From Treponema sp. (GTDB lineage: Bacteria; Spirochaetota; Spirochaetia; Treponematales; Treponemataceae): a DNA stretch of 64,000 nt. The stretch is taken from positions 1 through 64,000 of the forward strand of contig JAFUTH010000015.1 of the NCBI GenBank assembly GCA_017484285.1. Reading direction: 5' to 3'. Position numbers and translations under genes: made by a program. Shown one piece after another: positions 1 through 8,758 of this stretch. Within the stretch, counting starts at the first letter, position 1. Every line of letters starts with the position of its first letter. Below the pieces are notes generated by a model. It did not search any database. It was not told the DNA's origin and was given only the letters and a program-made list of their open reading frames with translations.

Positions 1-24
1 AGTAGTAGTAGTAGTAGTAGTAGT
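1..24. repeat. (AGT)8 trinucleotide tract, coding poly-Thr
   Basis: Eight perfect AGT units open the window and probably continue beyond it. On the minus strand they read ACT in frame within the SLBB gene, giving Thr x8. Changes in unit number would alter protein length without shifting the frame. Confidence 0.95.
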
Positions 25-1797
25 AGGATTGATTGCGCCCTCGACGAATACAACAGGTTGCAAATCAGAATAACTTGAAACTAATACACTGTCATAGCAG
101 AGTAATTCGTAGTTATCATCAATGCTGGTGTTATCGAGATAGGATTTTTCGCCAGACCCCGGCTCTTCGGTGATCCGCCTGTACAACTCTATTCGCGAGG
201 TATCAGCTAACGGAGCGAGACCTCCACCATAAATTTCAATGAGTTCCTTTAAATTTTCATTTTCTAACAATTCATACGTTCCGGGCCGCTCAACGGCACC
301 AGTAATCGAAACCTTGCGGTCAAGTCGGCTGAGAGTAATGACTTCACCGGGCTTTATGTATGGATTGTGCTCCATCTTGCCATACCGCTCTGCCTGAAAC
401 AAGTCATACACAGATTTTGTTCCATCGACCGCTGTGACCTCGATGCTTCGGACAGAAGAATAATCCGTCTGCAATTCAGTGATAAGCGTTGAGAGACGTT
501 TTAATGGCCACGCCTCAATTTCGCTTGTTTTCTTGACTTCACCCGTAATAAGAACGGTATTGGTGTTCTGCATGTACGGAACATACAACGTGTCATCTTT
601 TTGAGCAAAGTAGTCGCTCATGTAATCACTCTTATACAAGCAATCTTCAAGATTTACGAGCAATTTTTCTTCATTTCGAATTAAATATGCATTGCGAAGA
701 TCAGACGTTGGGAAAAAGTTCTTCGAATTTCGGCGAACGAGGGTCGCTAAATTCTCCCCTTCCATAAAGCTTACGGGAATACGGTTATTTATTGGGTTTG
801 CGAGTGAATCTTTATCATCAGTCGTGCCATTTTGTGCTTCTAAACCGAGCTCACCAACAGCCCCTTCAAAAAACATTGTGTCACGAAGCTCAATTCGGCT
901 GGGAATCGTAATGCTATCGGCGTTCTCAAGCACAAAGTTCGACTCGATTGCGTTTGGCTCAAGGTACACCGTGTCACCAGAAGGGTTTTTAGAATTATTC
1001 TGTCGTCGAAGAATAATCCGCTCGGTATCAGCATATTCGGTAAGACCGTTTCCATACCGCTCGACCGCTTCTTTGAGATTCTCGTTCGGGAGCAATTCAT
1101 ACGTGCCCTCACGCTCAACCGCGCCGAGAAGAGTGATTTTTCTGTCATAGCGATTGACGATGATTTTATCACCTGGACGCAAGAATGGGTCTTGTGTCAA
1201 ATCCCCGTTTCGGAGTGCAAGGAAAAGGTCATAGTTTTTTGTTTTTCCGTCAGCACTTTGAATCGTAATACTTCGAGATGAGGCATACGGCGTAAAACTC
1301 TGCGTGACAAATGTTGAAAGACGGGTAAGTGCCCATGCGTTTCGCTCAATTGTACGCTGCACTTCTCCCGTGACGCTTACCAAAAACGTTGAAGGAGATG
1401 AAAGCACAAACTGAACGCCGCCCATCGGATAGTTACGGAGAACAAGCGACTCAACCTGCGATTTGAGCTGGAGATATGTGAGTCCAGAGCAATTAATGAC
1501 ACCCAAATTTGCAACACGGATTTTGTAAGTTGAATCAACGGGAATGGTGTAACGAACGGGAGTTCCGCTTGCTGCGAAAGCAAGTGTATATACGTCACCA
1601 GCGGTAACCGGATAATATGAAACAGACATCGCAAGTTGCGCGTCTGGAAGTTTCGTAACATCAGAGGCAAGAGCCGCATCCGATTTTTCCATATCAGAAG
1701 TGACATTCTGACTTGCACCGCCAAGGTTTTGTGCCCAAAGAGCAGGCAGGGCAAGCGATAAAGCCAATGACGTAAAGATAGTGGCAATTCGTTTCAT
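1..1797 (-). CDS. SLBB-domain polysaccharide export protein (Wza-like), 3' end outside window
   Basis: The minus-strand frame is open from an ATG at 1797 to the window edge: 599 codons with no stop, so the C-terminus is missing. The product starts with a signal peptide (hydrophobic to about residue 20, ending PALWAQ). A poly-export region follows (about residues 50-140, YPVTAGD near its start). At least two SLBB-like repeats lie near residues 205-260 and 480-535, each reading like LxGAVExxGTYELLxNENLKE. Proteins of this family form the outer-membrane or periplasmic exit for capsule or exopolysaccharide. The gene lies 10 bp after a Wzz-like gene, the usual partner. The last visible residues (592-599) are a run of threonines coded by a trinucleotide tract. 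In spirochaetes the true substrate is unknown; assignment to export is from family knowledge. Confidence 0.86.
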   Translation of the reverse strand, partial: MKRIATIFTSLALSLALPALWAQNLGGASQNVTSDMEKSDAALASDVTKLPDAQLAMSVSYYPVTAGDVYTLAFAASGTPVRYTIPVDSTYKIRVANLGVINCSGLTYLQLKSQVESLVLRNYPMGGVQFVLSSPSTFLVSVTGEVQRTIERNAWALTRLSTFVTQSFTPYASSRSITIQSADGKTKNYDLFLALRNGDLTQDPFLRPGDKIIVNRYDRKITLLGAVEREGTYELLPNENLKEAVERYGNGLTEYADTERIILRRQNNSKNPSGDTVYLEPNAIESNFVLENADSITIPSRIELRDTMFFEGAVGELGLEAQNGTTDDKDSLANPINNRIPVSFMEGENLATLVRRNSKNFFPTSDLRNAYLIRNEEKLLVNLEDCLYKSDYMSDYFAQKDDTLYVPYMQNTNTVLITGEVKKTSEIEAWPLKRLSTLITELQTDYSSVRSIEVTAVDGTKSVYDLFQAERYGKMEHNPYIKPGEVITLSRLDRKVSITGAVERPGTYELLENENLKELIEIYGGGLAPLADTSRIELYRRITEEPGSGEKSYLDNTSIDDNYELLCYDSVLVSSYSDLQPVVFVEGAINPTTTTTTTT

Positions 1798-1807
1798 TTT
1801 TTACGCA

Positions 1808-2842
1808 TTATTCCTTTGTTTTAAGCTTCAATTTTTTGACAGCTTCCGGATCACTTTTGATATTTTTCCATGCATTTAAAGCAAAGGCTAAAAACACCGA
1901 GATAAAGAAAGCTGCAAAAGTGACAATGATACAGAGTTTTCCGCGGCTTGGTCCTGACTTTAAATCGGGAATTTCGGGACGCTCAAGAATCTGGAAAATC
2001 GGCACATCACTCTGCATTTGCACTTTCAAGAGTTCATACTGGCTCTTCAACTGAGTATAGACCTGCTTTTGCGCGTCAAGCTCTAGCTGCAATTTTGCGG
2101 AGCCTGTCGTTATTGACGGAATATCCCACGCATTATTGCCATAACCGACACTCGCTCCCAGTTTTTTAACTTCACGCTCAATTCGCAGAATCTCGTTGTA
2201 GCTTGATTGAATATTTCGCTCAAGGTTTTCTTTTTGGATTTTATTGTTGTCGAGTCCCAATTCGTCGAATTTATTGCTCAGCCAGTCAACGACAAAATTG
2301 ACAACCGATTTTGCAAATTCAGGGTCAATATCGGTAAACGCGACAGAAAAGATTCCGGTATCAGAATCATAAGAAACAGCAAGTTTTTTTTTGAGTAATT
2401 TTCGGCTTGAGGCACGGACATGCTCTTCAATTTCGTATTTTTCGATGAGCCCGAACTCGTCAGTGATGGTATCAAGCAAACTGTTTGAATACGCAAGATA
2501 TGTCGCAAGAGAAGAATTAGTCGATCCCCCGCCGACACTCACACCAGCTAATCCGGCGAGACTTCCGAGCCCTGATGAGGCAAGCGCCGAAGAAAGCCCT
2601 CCTCCGGATGAACTCTCTTTTATGAGCATTTGTGCCTCTGGCGTATAGACATTCGGTAATGGAGATTTTTCTGGTGGTAATTTCATCGACACAACCGAGA
2701 AAACGACAGAAGCGACAGCTGCCAAAACGCTGATAATAATTATCATCAGTTTATAATGCAGAAGTACGGCAAATAAATCGATTAGAGAAATTTCATCATC
2801 CTGCGTAGCAGGTGTTACAGTTGCATTCGTGTTTTCTTCCAT
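1808..2842 (-). CDS. Wzz/chain-length determinant-like inner-membrane protein
   Basis: This 344-residue protein has the Wzz layout. A short cytoplasmic start with the DDEISLIDLFAVLL motif is followed by a first membrane helix (about residues 28-48), a long periplasmic part with coiled-coil character, and a second helix near the C-terminus (about 307-328) preceded by the proline-rich PDLKSGPSR segment. Family members control chain length of O-antigen or exopolysaccharide and work with SLBB exporters, as the next gene suggests. I chose the ATG at 2842 because a longer frame would run through the tRNA-Pro gene, and AAAGGA lies about 12 nt upstream of this ATG. No tyrosine-kinase domain is fused. 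It is probably cotranscribed with the two upstream tRNAs. Confidence 0.85.
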   Translation of the reverse strand: MEENTNATVTPATQDDEISLIDLFAVLLHYKLMIIIISVLAAVASVVFSVVSMKLPPEKSPLPNVYTPEAQMLIKESSSGGGLSSALASSGLGSLAGLAGVSVGGGSTNSSLATYLAYSNSLLDTITDEFGLIEKYEIEEHVRASSRKLLKKKLAVSYDSDTGIFSVAFTDIDPEFAKSVVNFVVDWLSNKFDELGLDNNKIQKENLERNIQSSYNEILRIEREVKKLGASVGYGNNAWDIPSITTGSAKLQLELDAQKQVYTQLKSQYELLKVQMQSDVPIFQILERPEIPDLKSGPSRGKLCIIVTFAAFFISVFLAFALNAWKNIKSDPEAVKKLKLKTKE

Positions 2843-2901
2843 TGGAAAATAGAGTCCTTTATAGCCCGTATAAAAAAAGCCTGCCGTTTTAGCAGACTTT
2901 A

Positions 2902-2974
2902 TCGGGATGACAGGATTCGAACCTGCGACATCTTGGTCCCAAACCAAGCGCGCTACCAGCTGCGCTACATCCCG
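2902..2974 (-). tRNA. tRNA-Pro (anticodon TGG)
   Basis: 73 nt. A 7-bp acceptor stem CGGGATG/CATCCCG is followed by discriminator A. The anticodon arm is CTTGG-TTTGGGA-CCAAG, with anticodon TGG, and a T-loop GTTCGAATC is present. The 3' CCA is not encoded. It lies 6 bp downstream of tRNA-Val in the same transcript. Confidence 0.96.
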
Positions 2975-2980
2975 TTTTTA

Positions 2981-3053
2981 TGGGCAGTGAGAGACTCGAA
3001 CTCCCGACAACCTGGGTGTAAACCAGGGGCTCTACCAACTGAGCTAACTGCCC
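2981..3053 (-). tRNA. tRNA-Val (anticodon TAC), copy 1
   Basis: 73 nt. The acceptor stem is GGGCAGT/ACTGCCC with discriminator A. The anticodon arm is CCTGG-TTTACAC-CCAGG, with anticodon TAC, and a T-loop GTTCGAGTC is present. No encoded CCA. By eye it is identical over all 73 nt to the copy at 63247-63319. Confidence 0.96.
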
Positions 3054-3077
3054 GCTTGCATCTCACAACGCGTGACT

Positions 3078-3106
3078 AATATACCAAAAACTCACACTTA
3101 GTGCAA
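3078..3106 (-). promoter_or_regulatory. Sigma-70-type promoter of the tRNA-Val/tRNA-Pro transcript
   Basis: TTGCAC (3106-3101), a 17-nt spacer and TATATT (3083-3078) on the minus strand, ending about 25 nt before the tRNA-Val 5' end. Prediction from consensus only. Confidence 0.75.
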
Positions 3107-3137
3107 GCAAAAGCAGTTGGAAAAAGAGGGATTTTTT

Positions 3138-5591
3138 TTATTTTCCACAATAATCGCCTAGTGCATTCATAATTTCGCCCAGAGGCTGATACAAAAGGGG
3201 TGTTTTGGGAATGCTTGAAGTGAACATCCGTCCATAAGATTTTTCGATAATTCGGCGGTCAAGAGCGATGACCGCGCCCCTGTCGTCTCCGCGCCGAATC
3301 AAACGCCCGAATCCCTGCCGGAATTTAATGACCGCTTCAGGAACACTCAGCTCCATGAACGGAAAACCGCCTTTTTTTGCAACCTGCTCGCTCCGTGCCG
3401 CAAACACAGGATCAGATGGAACGCCAAACGGCAGCTTTACGATAATGACAAGGCTCAGCGCTTCTCCGGGGACATCGACCCCCTCCCAAAACGAATCAGT
3501 CGCAAACAAGACGCTTGAAACATCATCCTTGAATTGGGATAAGAGTCTGAATCGATCATCATCACCCTGTTTTAAAATAGTAATGCCAGATGACCGCAAT
3601 TTTGTTCGTGCTGCGTCACAGGCATGGCGAAGAGAATCATACGCGGTAAACAATACGAGTGTTTTTCCTCCCGTTTTTTCAATGAGACTGACAATTGCCG
3701 CTTCAATATAGTTTTGGAAGTTCTCATTATCGGGAAACGGTGCATCACTCGGAACGCCAAAGAACATATTCGTATTATAGGGAAACGGAGATGGAAACGC
3801 GCCCGATTTTACCCGCTCTTTTTCAACAAAATGAATGCCGACTCGTTTTTTCCAAAAGTCAAAGGAATTGCTTATGCTGATTGTCGCGGAGGTGCAGACA
3901 ACGCTTTTCATCGGCTCAAAGACACCACTGTTCATCATCGGCGCAATATCAAGCGGAGTTTCATTGAACTCATAATAGAGCGGATTGTCCATGTTTTTTG
4001 CAATTGAAGGCGGCAATCGCTTTGCCTGAATCCAAAACACGTGTTCCGGATGCTCATCCCATGACTTGAAATTCTGGGCGGTCGCAACGGTGTCGTCCAG
4101 CCGGCGCAAGACCGCTTTCGCTTCATAAATCACTGAGTTGTCGCGGTCGTCCTCGTCGATGCCGTCGATAATTTCACGCACGAGCGCCGTTACTGTCGCC
4201 ACATGCTGTTGCAGTTCCCCGATTTTCCCGAGCAAGACCGTAAAACGATGCGCTGTTCCCGAAAAGAGCCGAAGATTGAATTCCTTTTCAAGAAGAACCG
4301 CCGCCTCTGCTTCAAGCGATTCTATCGCCTGTTTTGTCTTTGCGATTTCGTCCTCAACTGACTCAGATTTATCTTCAATGCGAGAAAGAGCGGAAAGCGT
4401 AAACAGATAGCCCGTTGCGCTTCCCTTCCGTTGGCGATACAGAAGATTGAGTTGCTTTACGATTCTGAACCGATTGAGCGAATTTGAAAAAAAACTCGTC
4501 GCCGCGTCCTCGATTCCGTGCGCCTCGTCAAAGACAATCCGCTTGTACGGGGGAAGCACCGCCGTGTCGTCATAGCCCGCGCCGTTCATGCGCGACTCAA
4601 TGTCCGCAAAGAGCATGTGATGGTTCACCACGAGAATGTTCGCGTCCGCCGCCTCTTTTCGCACCTTCATCACAAAACATTTTTCGCGGAACTTGCACCG
4701 CATCCCCATGCACGCGTCCGCCTCAGAATTCACGCGCTGCCACAGGTTTTCAGGCGGCAAGAAACTCAAATCGCTCTTGCTTCCCGTTTTGCTTTCTTTT
4801 GCCCACGATGCTATTTTGTCGAAAATCTCCGTTTCATCGCTGAACAAATCCCGTTCCGTGCCCACTTCGCTCAATCGCCGTAAACACACATAATTCTGCC
4901 GTCCTTTCACGAGAATCGACTTCACTTTCTTTCCGATGATTTTTTCTGCCTGCGGAATGTCCTTTTCGGAAAGCTGCTGCTGGAGATTGATTGTACCCGT
5001 GGAAATAACGACGCGCTCTTTATTGTTCAGCGCCCACAGCATAGACGGCACGAGATACGCAAACGATTTTCCGACGCCCGTTCCCGCCTCAAACACGCCC
5101 ACCGCCTCATCGTTGAAAGTGTGCGCGATTTCCTTGACAAGCTCAATCTGGCTCGGTCGCTCCTCAAAATACGGCGAGATTTTTGCAAGCGGGCCTGATT
5201 TTGAAAGATAGACCGCCGTTTCATCAGAATCAAGTTTTTTGGTCACGGTCGGCTTTATCGGCTCCATGACCACATATACTTCGCTCACCGCATTATTAAC
5301 GATGTAAAAGCCCTGCGCTTTCTCGGACGCGTCACTTGCGACCATCAAATCAGCGTCAGAAGGATACAAAACGCCCGAGGGGTGATTGTGAATAAGAACG
5401 GAAGCTGTGCGTGCCGCAGAAAAATTCACGGGAACAGAATCAGCGTTTCCGCGAGCACACGCCACAACCGAGACAACAACGCCCTCAGCATCAATATTTC
5501 CCGCAAAAAAAACTTCATTTCCGCCCGCCTCGTCAATCTGCCGGCGCATCTCCTCGCGCACCGAAGGCGAAACGCGTTTGTTGATTTCCAT
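3138..5591 (-). CDS. DinG-family DNA helicase with N-terminal RadC-like JAB domain
   Basis: An 817-residue two-part protein. Residues 1-110 form a JAB/MPN-type domain with the metal-binding set H68-N-H70-P-S-G and S78-x-x-D81, as in RadC. From about residue 140 there is an XPD/DinG-type superfamily-2 helicase: Walker A GTGVGKS at 170-176, a DEAH box near 355, and four cysteines between them (NYVC, then C-x4-C-x4-C) that match the iron-sulphur cluster of this family. The C-terminal helicase motifs include SFWEGVDVPG and GFGRLIRR. Family knowledge suggests ATP-dependent 5'-3' unwinding of R-loops or repair intermediates. What the JAB part does is unknown. It lies 10 bp downstream of the RelA/SpoT-TPR gene, probably in one operon. 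Confidence 0.9.
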   Translation of the reverse strand: MEINKRVSPSVREEMRRQIDEAGGNEVFFAGNIDAEGVVVSVVACARGNADSVPVNFSAARTASVLIHNHPSGVLYPSDADLMVASDASEKAQGFYIVNNAVSEVYVVMEPIKPTVTKKLDSDETAVYLSKSGPLAKISPYFEERPSQIELVKEIAHTFNDEAVGVFEAGTGVGKSFAYLVPSMLWALNNKERVVISTGTINLQQQLSEKDIPQAEKIIGKKVKSILVKGRQNYVCLRRLSEVGTERDLFSDETEIFDKIASWAKESKTGSKSDLSFLPPENLWQRVNSEADACMGMRCKFREKCFVMKVRKEAADANILVVNHHMLFADIESRMNGAGYDDTAVLPPYKRIVFDEAHGIEDAATSFFSNSLNRFRIVKQLNLLYRQRKGSATGYLFTLSALSRIEDKSESVEDEIAKTKQAIESLEAEAAVLLEKEFNLRLFSGTAHRFTVLLGKIGELQQHVATVTALVREIIDGIDEDDRDNSVIYEAKAVLRRLDDTVATAQNFKSWDEHPEHVFWIQAKRLPPSIAKNMDNPLYYEFNETPLDIAPMMNSGVFEPMKSVVCTSATISISNSFDFWKKRVGIHFVEKERVKSGAFPSPFPYNTNMFFGVPSDAPFPDNENFQNYIEAAIVSLIEKTGGKTLVLFTAYDSLRHACDAARTKLRSSGITILKQGDDDRFRLLSQFKDDVSSVLFATDSFWEGVDVPGEALSLVIIVKLPFGVPSDPVFAARSEQVAKKGGFPFMELSVPEAVIKFRQGFGRLIRRGDDRGAVIALDRRIIEKSYGRMFTSSIPKTPLLYQPLGEIMNALGDYCGK

Positions 5592-5601
5592 GCCGATTAT
5601 T

Positions 5602-6852
5602 CTACATATTCATGCCAAATTTTTCCATTAGTTTCGCGTGCAGGCTTTCCGTTTCTGCGTCATTTAAGCCGAGCGATTGCGCGTCCGTCACATCTTTGAG
5701 GGCGTTATCAAAGTCACCGAGCTTGTAGTACGAAACCGCCCGCCTGAAATGAGCATGTGACTGATACTCGTTTATACGAATTGACTCGCCGTACGCCTGA
5801 ATTGCCTCTTCGTGGCGGTTCATAATGCTTAAGACGATTCCAATATAGTAGTATGAGCGGAACGCGTTGGGATCATATACAACGCTTGACTGGAAATCTT
5901 CAAGCGAAGCCGTGTAGTTATTCTGGGCAAAATATGCCATTCCCCGATGCTTATGAATGACCGCAAGGACAGGGGCAGGAGGAGTCGGCTCTGAGCTGAG
6001 AATGATGGTATAAATCTCAACGGCTTTGTCCAAATCACCATGATTGTGAGCCTGAATTGCCTCAAGAATCATGTCGTCAATCGTGCCATGTACATACGGC
6101 GAAACGCGACTGATGCTTTTTGGCTCGAGATTCTCAATTTTCTTGGGATTTGAAGAAAGCGTAAGTTCATCAGCCTTTTCGTAGAACGAAGCACGGCGAG
6201 CCTCAACCTCTCCCTGCAATTTCTTTTGGTAGTCGCGGATTTCTTGGAAGATGATGTCTGCAAGCGTGAGACTGGCATTCATGGAAGCAAGTTTTCGTCG
6301 AAGTGGCATGTCAAACGGGGTGAATTCAGACTTGTAGATAAGCTCGTGCTCTACTTCGGCCCATGCATCTTGTAAAATCGTGCGGATTTGAATTTCGCAG
6401 ACAAGCGTCTCCGGCAACGGAAGTTCGCACTGTTCGGGCATGCAGTCTTTTGGAATCGAAACGAGCACATGCACCGACTCATAGCCAAATTCGCGGAAAC
6501 TCTGCTGCGCGCCCTTGTACTCCACTTCTTTGACAACGAAATTAGCCTTGATTTGCTGCTCAACCTCGCTTAAATCTTCGAGAAAAGCGCATATTACGCG
6601 AATTCCCATCATGTCGGTGAGTTCAACAAAGGAATTTTTTTCGGCTTCTTCTGATTTTAGCCGCAAGACCTTTCGATAATAGCTATTAAATGATTTTACC
6701 CGTGACTTATAGGTTGGATTTGAGGAAAGCTTTATTGTTTTTTTGAGCCGTTCTTCAATACGTGCCATGATTTGCGAAAGAATGGGCTTATACGACTCAT
6801 ACGTTGCTTTAATATTGTTTTTGCTTGGCAGTGAATTTACAAAATTGTCCAT
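5602..6852 (-). CDS. RelA/SpoT synthetase-domain protein with C-terminal TPRs
   Basis: 416 residues. The first ~215 match the (p)ppGpp synthetase fold: a DMMGIRVIC strand, then EIQIRT-x4-DAWAEVEHELIYK, the usual EIQIRTxxMxxWAxxEHxLxYK signature. There is no HD hydrolase domain, so this is a small-alarmone-synthetase-like architecture. Residues ~265-410 carry four TPR-like repeats. The substrate loop that normally reads GYRSxH reads GYESVH here, so nucleotide binding may be altered. The upstream -10 element ends only 6 nt before the ATG, so the transcript may be leaderless. The TPR part suggests a protein partner. Whether it makes ppGpp cannot be told from sequence. Confidence 0.82.
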   Translation of the reverse strand: MDNFVNSLPSKNNIKATYESYKPILSQIMARIEERLKKTIKLSSNPTYKSRVKSFNSYYRKVLRLKSEEAEKNSFVELTDMMGIRVICAFLEDLSEVEQQIKANFVVKEVEYKGAQQSFREFGYESVHVLVSIPKDCMPEQCELPLPETLVCEIQIRTILQDAWAEVEHELIYKSEFTPFDMPLRRKLASMNASLTLADIIFQEIRDYQKKLQGEVEARRASFYEKADELTLSSNPKKIENLEPKSISRVSPYVHGTIDDMILEAIQAHNHGDLDKAVEIYTIILSSEPTPPAPVLAVIHKHRGMAYFAQNNYTASLEDFQSSVVYDPNAFRSYYYIGIVLSIMNRHEEAIQAYGESIRINEYQSHAHFRRAVSYYKLGDFDNALKDVTDAQSLGLNDAETESLHAKLMEKFGMNM

Positions 6853-6858
6853 GAGACA

Positions 6859-6886
6859 ATCTTAACATAAAAACACAGTAAATCAA
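6859..6886 (-). promoter_or_regulatory. Promoter of the RelA/SpoT-TPR gene, predicted leaderless
   Basis: TTGATT (6886-6881), 16-nt spacer, TAAGAT (6864-6859) on the minus strand. Six nt separate the -10 hexamer from the ATG at 6852, so transcription would start at or next to the start codon. Confidence 0.6.
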
Positions 6887-6904
6887 GAAGATTATTTCAT
6901 GACG

Positions 6905-6934
6905 AAAAAACCGCCTGCCAGCGCAGACGGTTTT
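6905..6934 (-). terminator. Intrinsic terminator after flaA
   Basis: Minus strand: AAAACCGTCTGC, a 4-nt loop, then GCAGGCGGTTTTTT. The stem is 12 bp with one G-T pair and a T tract follows. It sits 37 bp after the flaA stop. Confidence 0.85.
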
Positions 6935-6970
6935 ACTGCTGAGTTATTGCAGAAGTGGTTTTAGAGTCAA

Positions 6971-8173
6971 TTACTGAGCTGATGAATCAGCTGCCTGACC
7001 ACCATTTGACTGTGCATTTGAATCACCATCTTCAGCGAGTGAAGAAGTGAAGTTCTCTTCAACAGCCATCTTCTGTTTTTCGACATAGCGGTTAACCTGC
7101 TTGTTGCCGAATCGAGACATCTCGAGAGCCTGTCGAGCGTTTTCTTTACGTCCGATGATACCCCAAAGGTCTTCATCTGCAATATCACGCTCTGAAGTGA
7201 GGTTAGCTTTGTCGTAGATGATTTTGACATCTTTGAAGTAACCGATGAAGTCGTCACCAACATGTGATGCATCACGAACAATCTGGAAACCTTCGAATTT
7301 TACGAACGGCTCGCCACGTGGATAGATTGGATAGATGCGGATTTCACGAGTTCGAACTTCTGTGATATATTCCGGGTTGTTCCAGCGGAGCTCTTTCCAT
7401 CCGTCGAATCCGAGATAGCCCATGAAGTAGCGGCGTGTAACACCGTCTGTATCTCCGAGGAGAACATAGAGTGCGTGCGGGAAGTTCATACCCATTGTGG
7501 TAACAGAAATAGCTTTGAGTGTACCGACATTTTTTACGAGACCGTAAGCCGGAGAAGCTTTGTCTGACGGATCATCAGCTTCAAACAACCATTTTGGTCC
7601 AGAAGATTCGCTTCCCTCTCCACCTTCAGCATTTTCAGATGATGATGAAGAATTTTCTTCTGGCTTTTTGCGATCGCCATTTTCGTCAAGTTCTGCATAT
7701 GGTTCATATGCCGGAATTGAGAACGGTGGAACGATTTTAGCATTTGAGTTATAAGCACCAGACGGGAATACGATACGCACACCCATGACTTCTTCACCAG
7801 CGAATGGCTGTTTAGAATTTCCACTTACCGGCGCAGGTTTTACGACTGACTGAGCCAAGCTACCTACGTTGCGAGCTGATGAGTTAAGAACGACTTCCCA
7901 TTCTGTAAGAGCGAGAGAAGATTTCATAAGATCTTTCTGCTCTGAGCTGAACGATGCACCTGCTGCGTTTGCATAGTTCATCAAGGTTCGGCCATTCTGG
8001 TTCGGTTTTTGCTCTTCCTGCTCGCCCTCGCCGCCTTCCTCACTGCTGTTCTGTGGGTACACAGCGATGTCTGCCTTAAGCTTTGTGAAGTCGATAAGGA
8101 TTCGCTCATCCGCAAAAGATGAGAATCCCACGAGACTCAACAATGCTGCCGATAAAATCAAAGTTTTCTTCAT
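6971..8173 (-). CDS. flaA: Flagellar filament outer layer protein FlaA-like
   Basis: A 400-residue exported protein with a signal peptide (MKKTLILSAALLSLVGFSSFA, cut before DERIL). The body has the FlaA pattern: ERILIDFTKL, EVVLNSSARN, GVRIVFPSGAYNS, ALYVLLGD, FMGYLGFDGWKELRW, YPRGEPFVKFEGFQI. FlaA proteins sheath the FlaB core of spirochaete periplasmic flagella. Two low-complexity acidic inserts are unusual: an E/G-rich stretch near residues 40-55 and an S/E/G-rich one near 175-195. The C-terminus is Q/S/A-rich. It has its own strong promoter, a good AAAAGGAGC ribosome-binding site (8181-8190) and a terminator, as expected for a single-gene, abundant product. Other FlaA paralogues could exist elsewhere, so the number suffix is left open. 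Confidence 0.9.
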   Translation of the reverse strand: MKKTLILSAALLSLVGFSSFADERILIDFTKLKADIAVYPQNSSEEGGEGEQEEQKPNQNGRTLMNYANAAGASFSSEQKDLMKSSLALTEWEVVLNSSARNVGSLAQSVVKPAPVSGNSKQPFAGEEVMGVRIVFPSGAYNSNAKIVPPFSIPAYEPYAELDENGDRKKPEENSSSSSENAEGGEGSESSGPKWLFEADDPSDKASPAYGLVKNVGTLKAISVTTMGMNFPHALYVLLGDTDGVTRRYFMGYLGFDGWKELRWNNPEYITEVRTREIRIYPIYPRGEPFVKFEGFQIVRDASHVGDDFIGYFKDVKIIYDKANLTSERDIADEDLWGIIGRKENARQALEMSRFGNKQVNRYVEKQKMAVEENFTSSLAEDGDSNAQSNGGQAADSSAQ

Positions 8174-8222
8174 TTTTCGAAGCTCCTTTTTAACACAATT
8201 GATGTAGCCTTGTATATTTTAC

Positions 8223-8251
8223 AGTATCTAATATCTAAAACCTTTTGTCAA
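8223..8251 (-). promoter_or_regulatory. flaA promoter (sigma-70 type)
   Basis: TTGACA (8251-8246), 17-nt spacer, GATACT (8228-8223), about 50 nt before the ATG with an AAAAGGAGC site between. The -35 is a perfect match; no sigma-28 consensus is visible. Confidence 0.82.
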
Positions 8252-8270
8252 CGAAATTTTAGAATAATTT

Positions 8271-8741
8271 TCAGTCTGGAATATAATTTCCGTCTATAAA
8301 AAGTTCTATTTTTTTGATTCGACTAAAGTTCTTTTTTATATTTTTTTTGAATAAAGCCACCGCCTGCATAAGTTCGAGGGAATCGCCATCCTGCAAGACG
8401 GCATCCTCAGAAAGCCCCACATAGAGGACGGAATCCTGCACAAAACAACTGTCAAGTTTTGTGCCGACCGTAAAAAGCGGTCTTCCCCGATAAAAAGTAG
8501 GACCAAGAATAAGCTCATCAACATAATATTCTAGTTTTCCCTGCACAGGATTTTTGGTGAGGTATCGAATTTCTTTTTGACTCTTTGATGAGCCAGAAAC
8601 AGCATAATAGAAAACGCGCCTATCAGTGCCATGATGAGAAACAAGATGCACGGCAACAAAAAGCGCGATGATTCCGCCTGCGACAAGCGCGATTTTGAAT
8701 TTATTTTTTTGCAAAAACTGTACGCAATTTTCAATTTTCAT
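8271..8741 (-). CDS. GerMN-domain membrane-anchored protein
   Basis: 156 residues. A membrane anchor at about 16-34 (IALVAGGIIALFVAVHLV) is followed by a GerMN-like domain: RVFYYAVSG, RYLTKNPVQGKLEYYVDELILGP, then LFTVGTKLDSCFVQDSVLYVGLSED. GerMN domains occur in GerM-type proteins that cooperate with peptidoglycan amidases. Here the gene starts 17 bp after the stop of an N-acetylmuramoyl-alanine amidase, in the same orientation, which supports a shared envelope role. Its exact function in spirochaetes is not known. The weakest point is the short domain, recognised by pattern only. Confidence 0.68.
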   Translation of the reverse strand: MKIENCVQFLQKNKFKIALVAGGIIALFVAVHLVSHHGTDRRVFYYAVSGSSKSQKEIRYLTKNPVQGKLEYYVDELILGPTFYRGRPLFTVGTKLDSCFVQDSVLYVGLSEDAVLQDGDSLELMQAVALFKKNIKKNFSRIKKIELFIDGNYIPD

Positions 8742-8758
8742 CTTTGTAGAGTTCCGTT

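Noticed and set aside
692-1787. Several shadow frames (692-1150 plus, 840-1172 minus, 1377-1787 minus)
   Set aside because: The uninterrupted minus-strand SLBB frame from 1797 explains this region.
2843-2947. Extended N-terminus for the Wzz-like protein
   Set aside because: The extra 35 codons are the tRNA-Pro gene read as protein.
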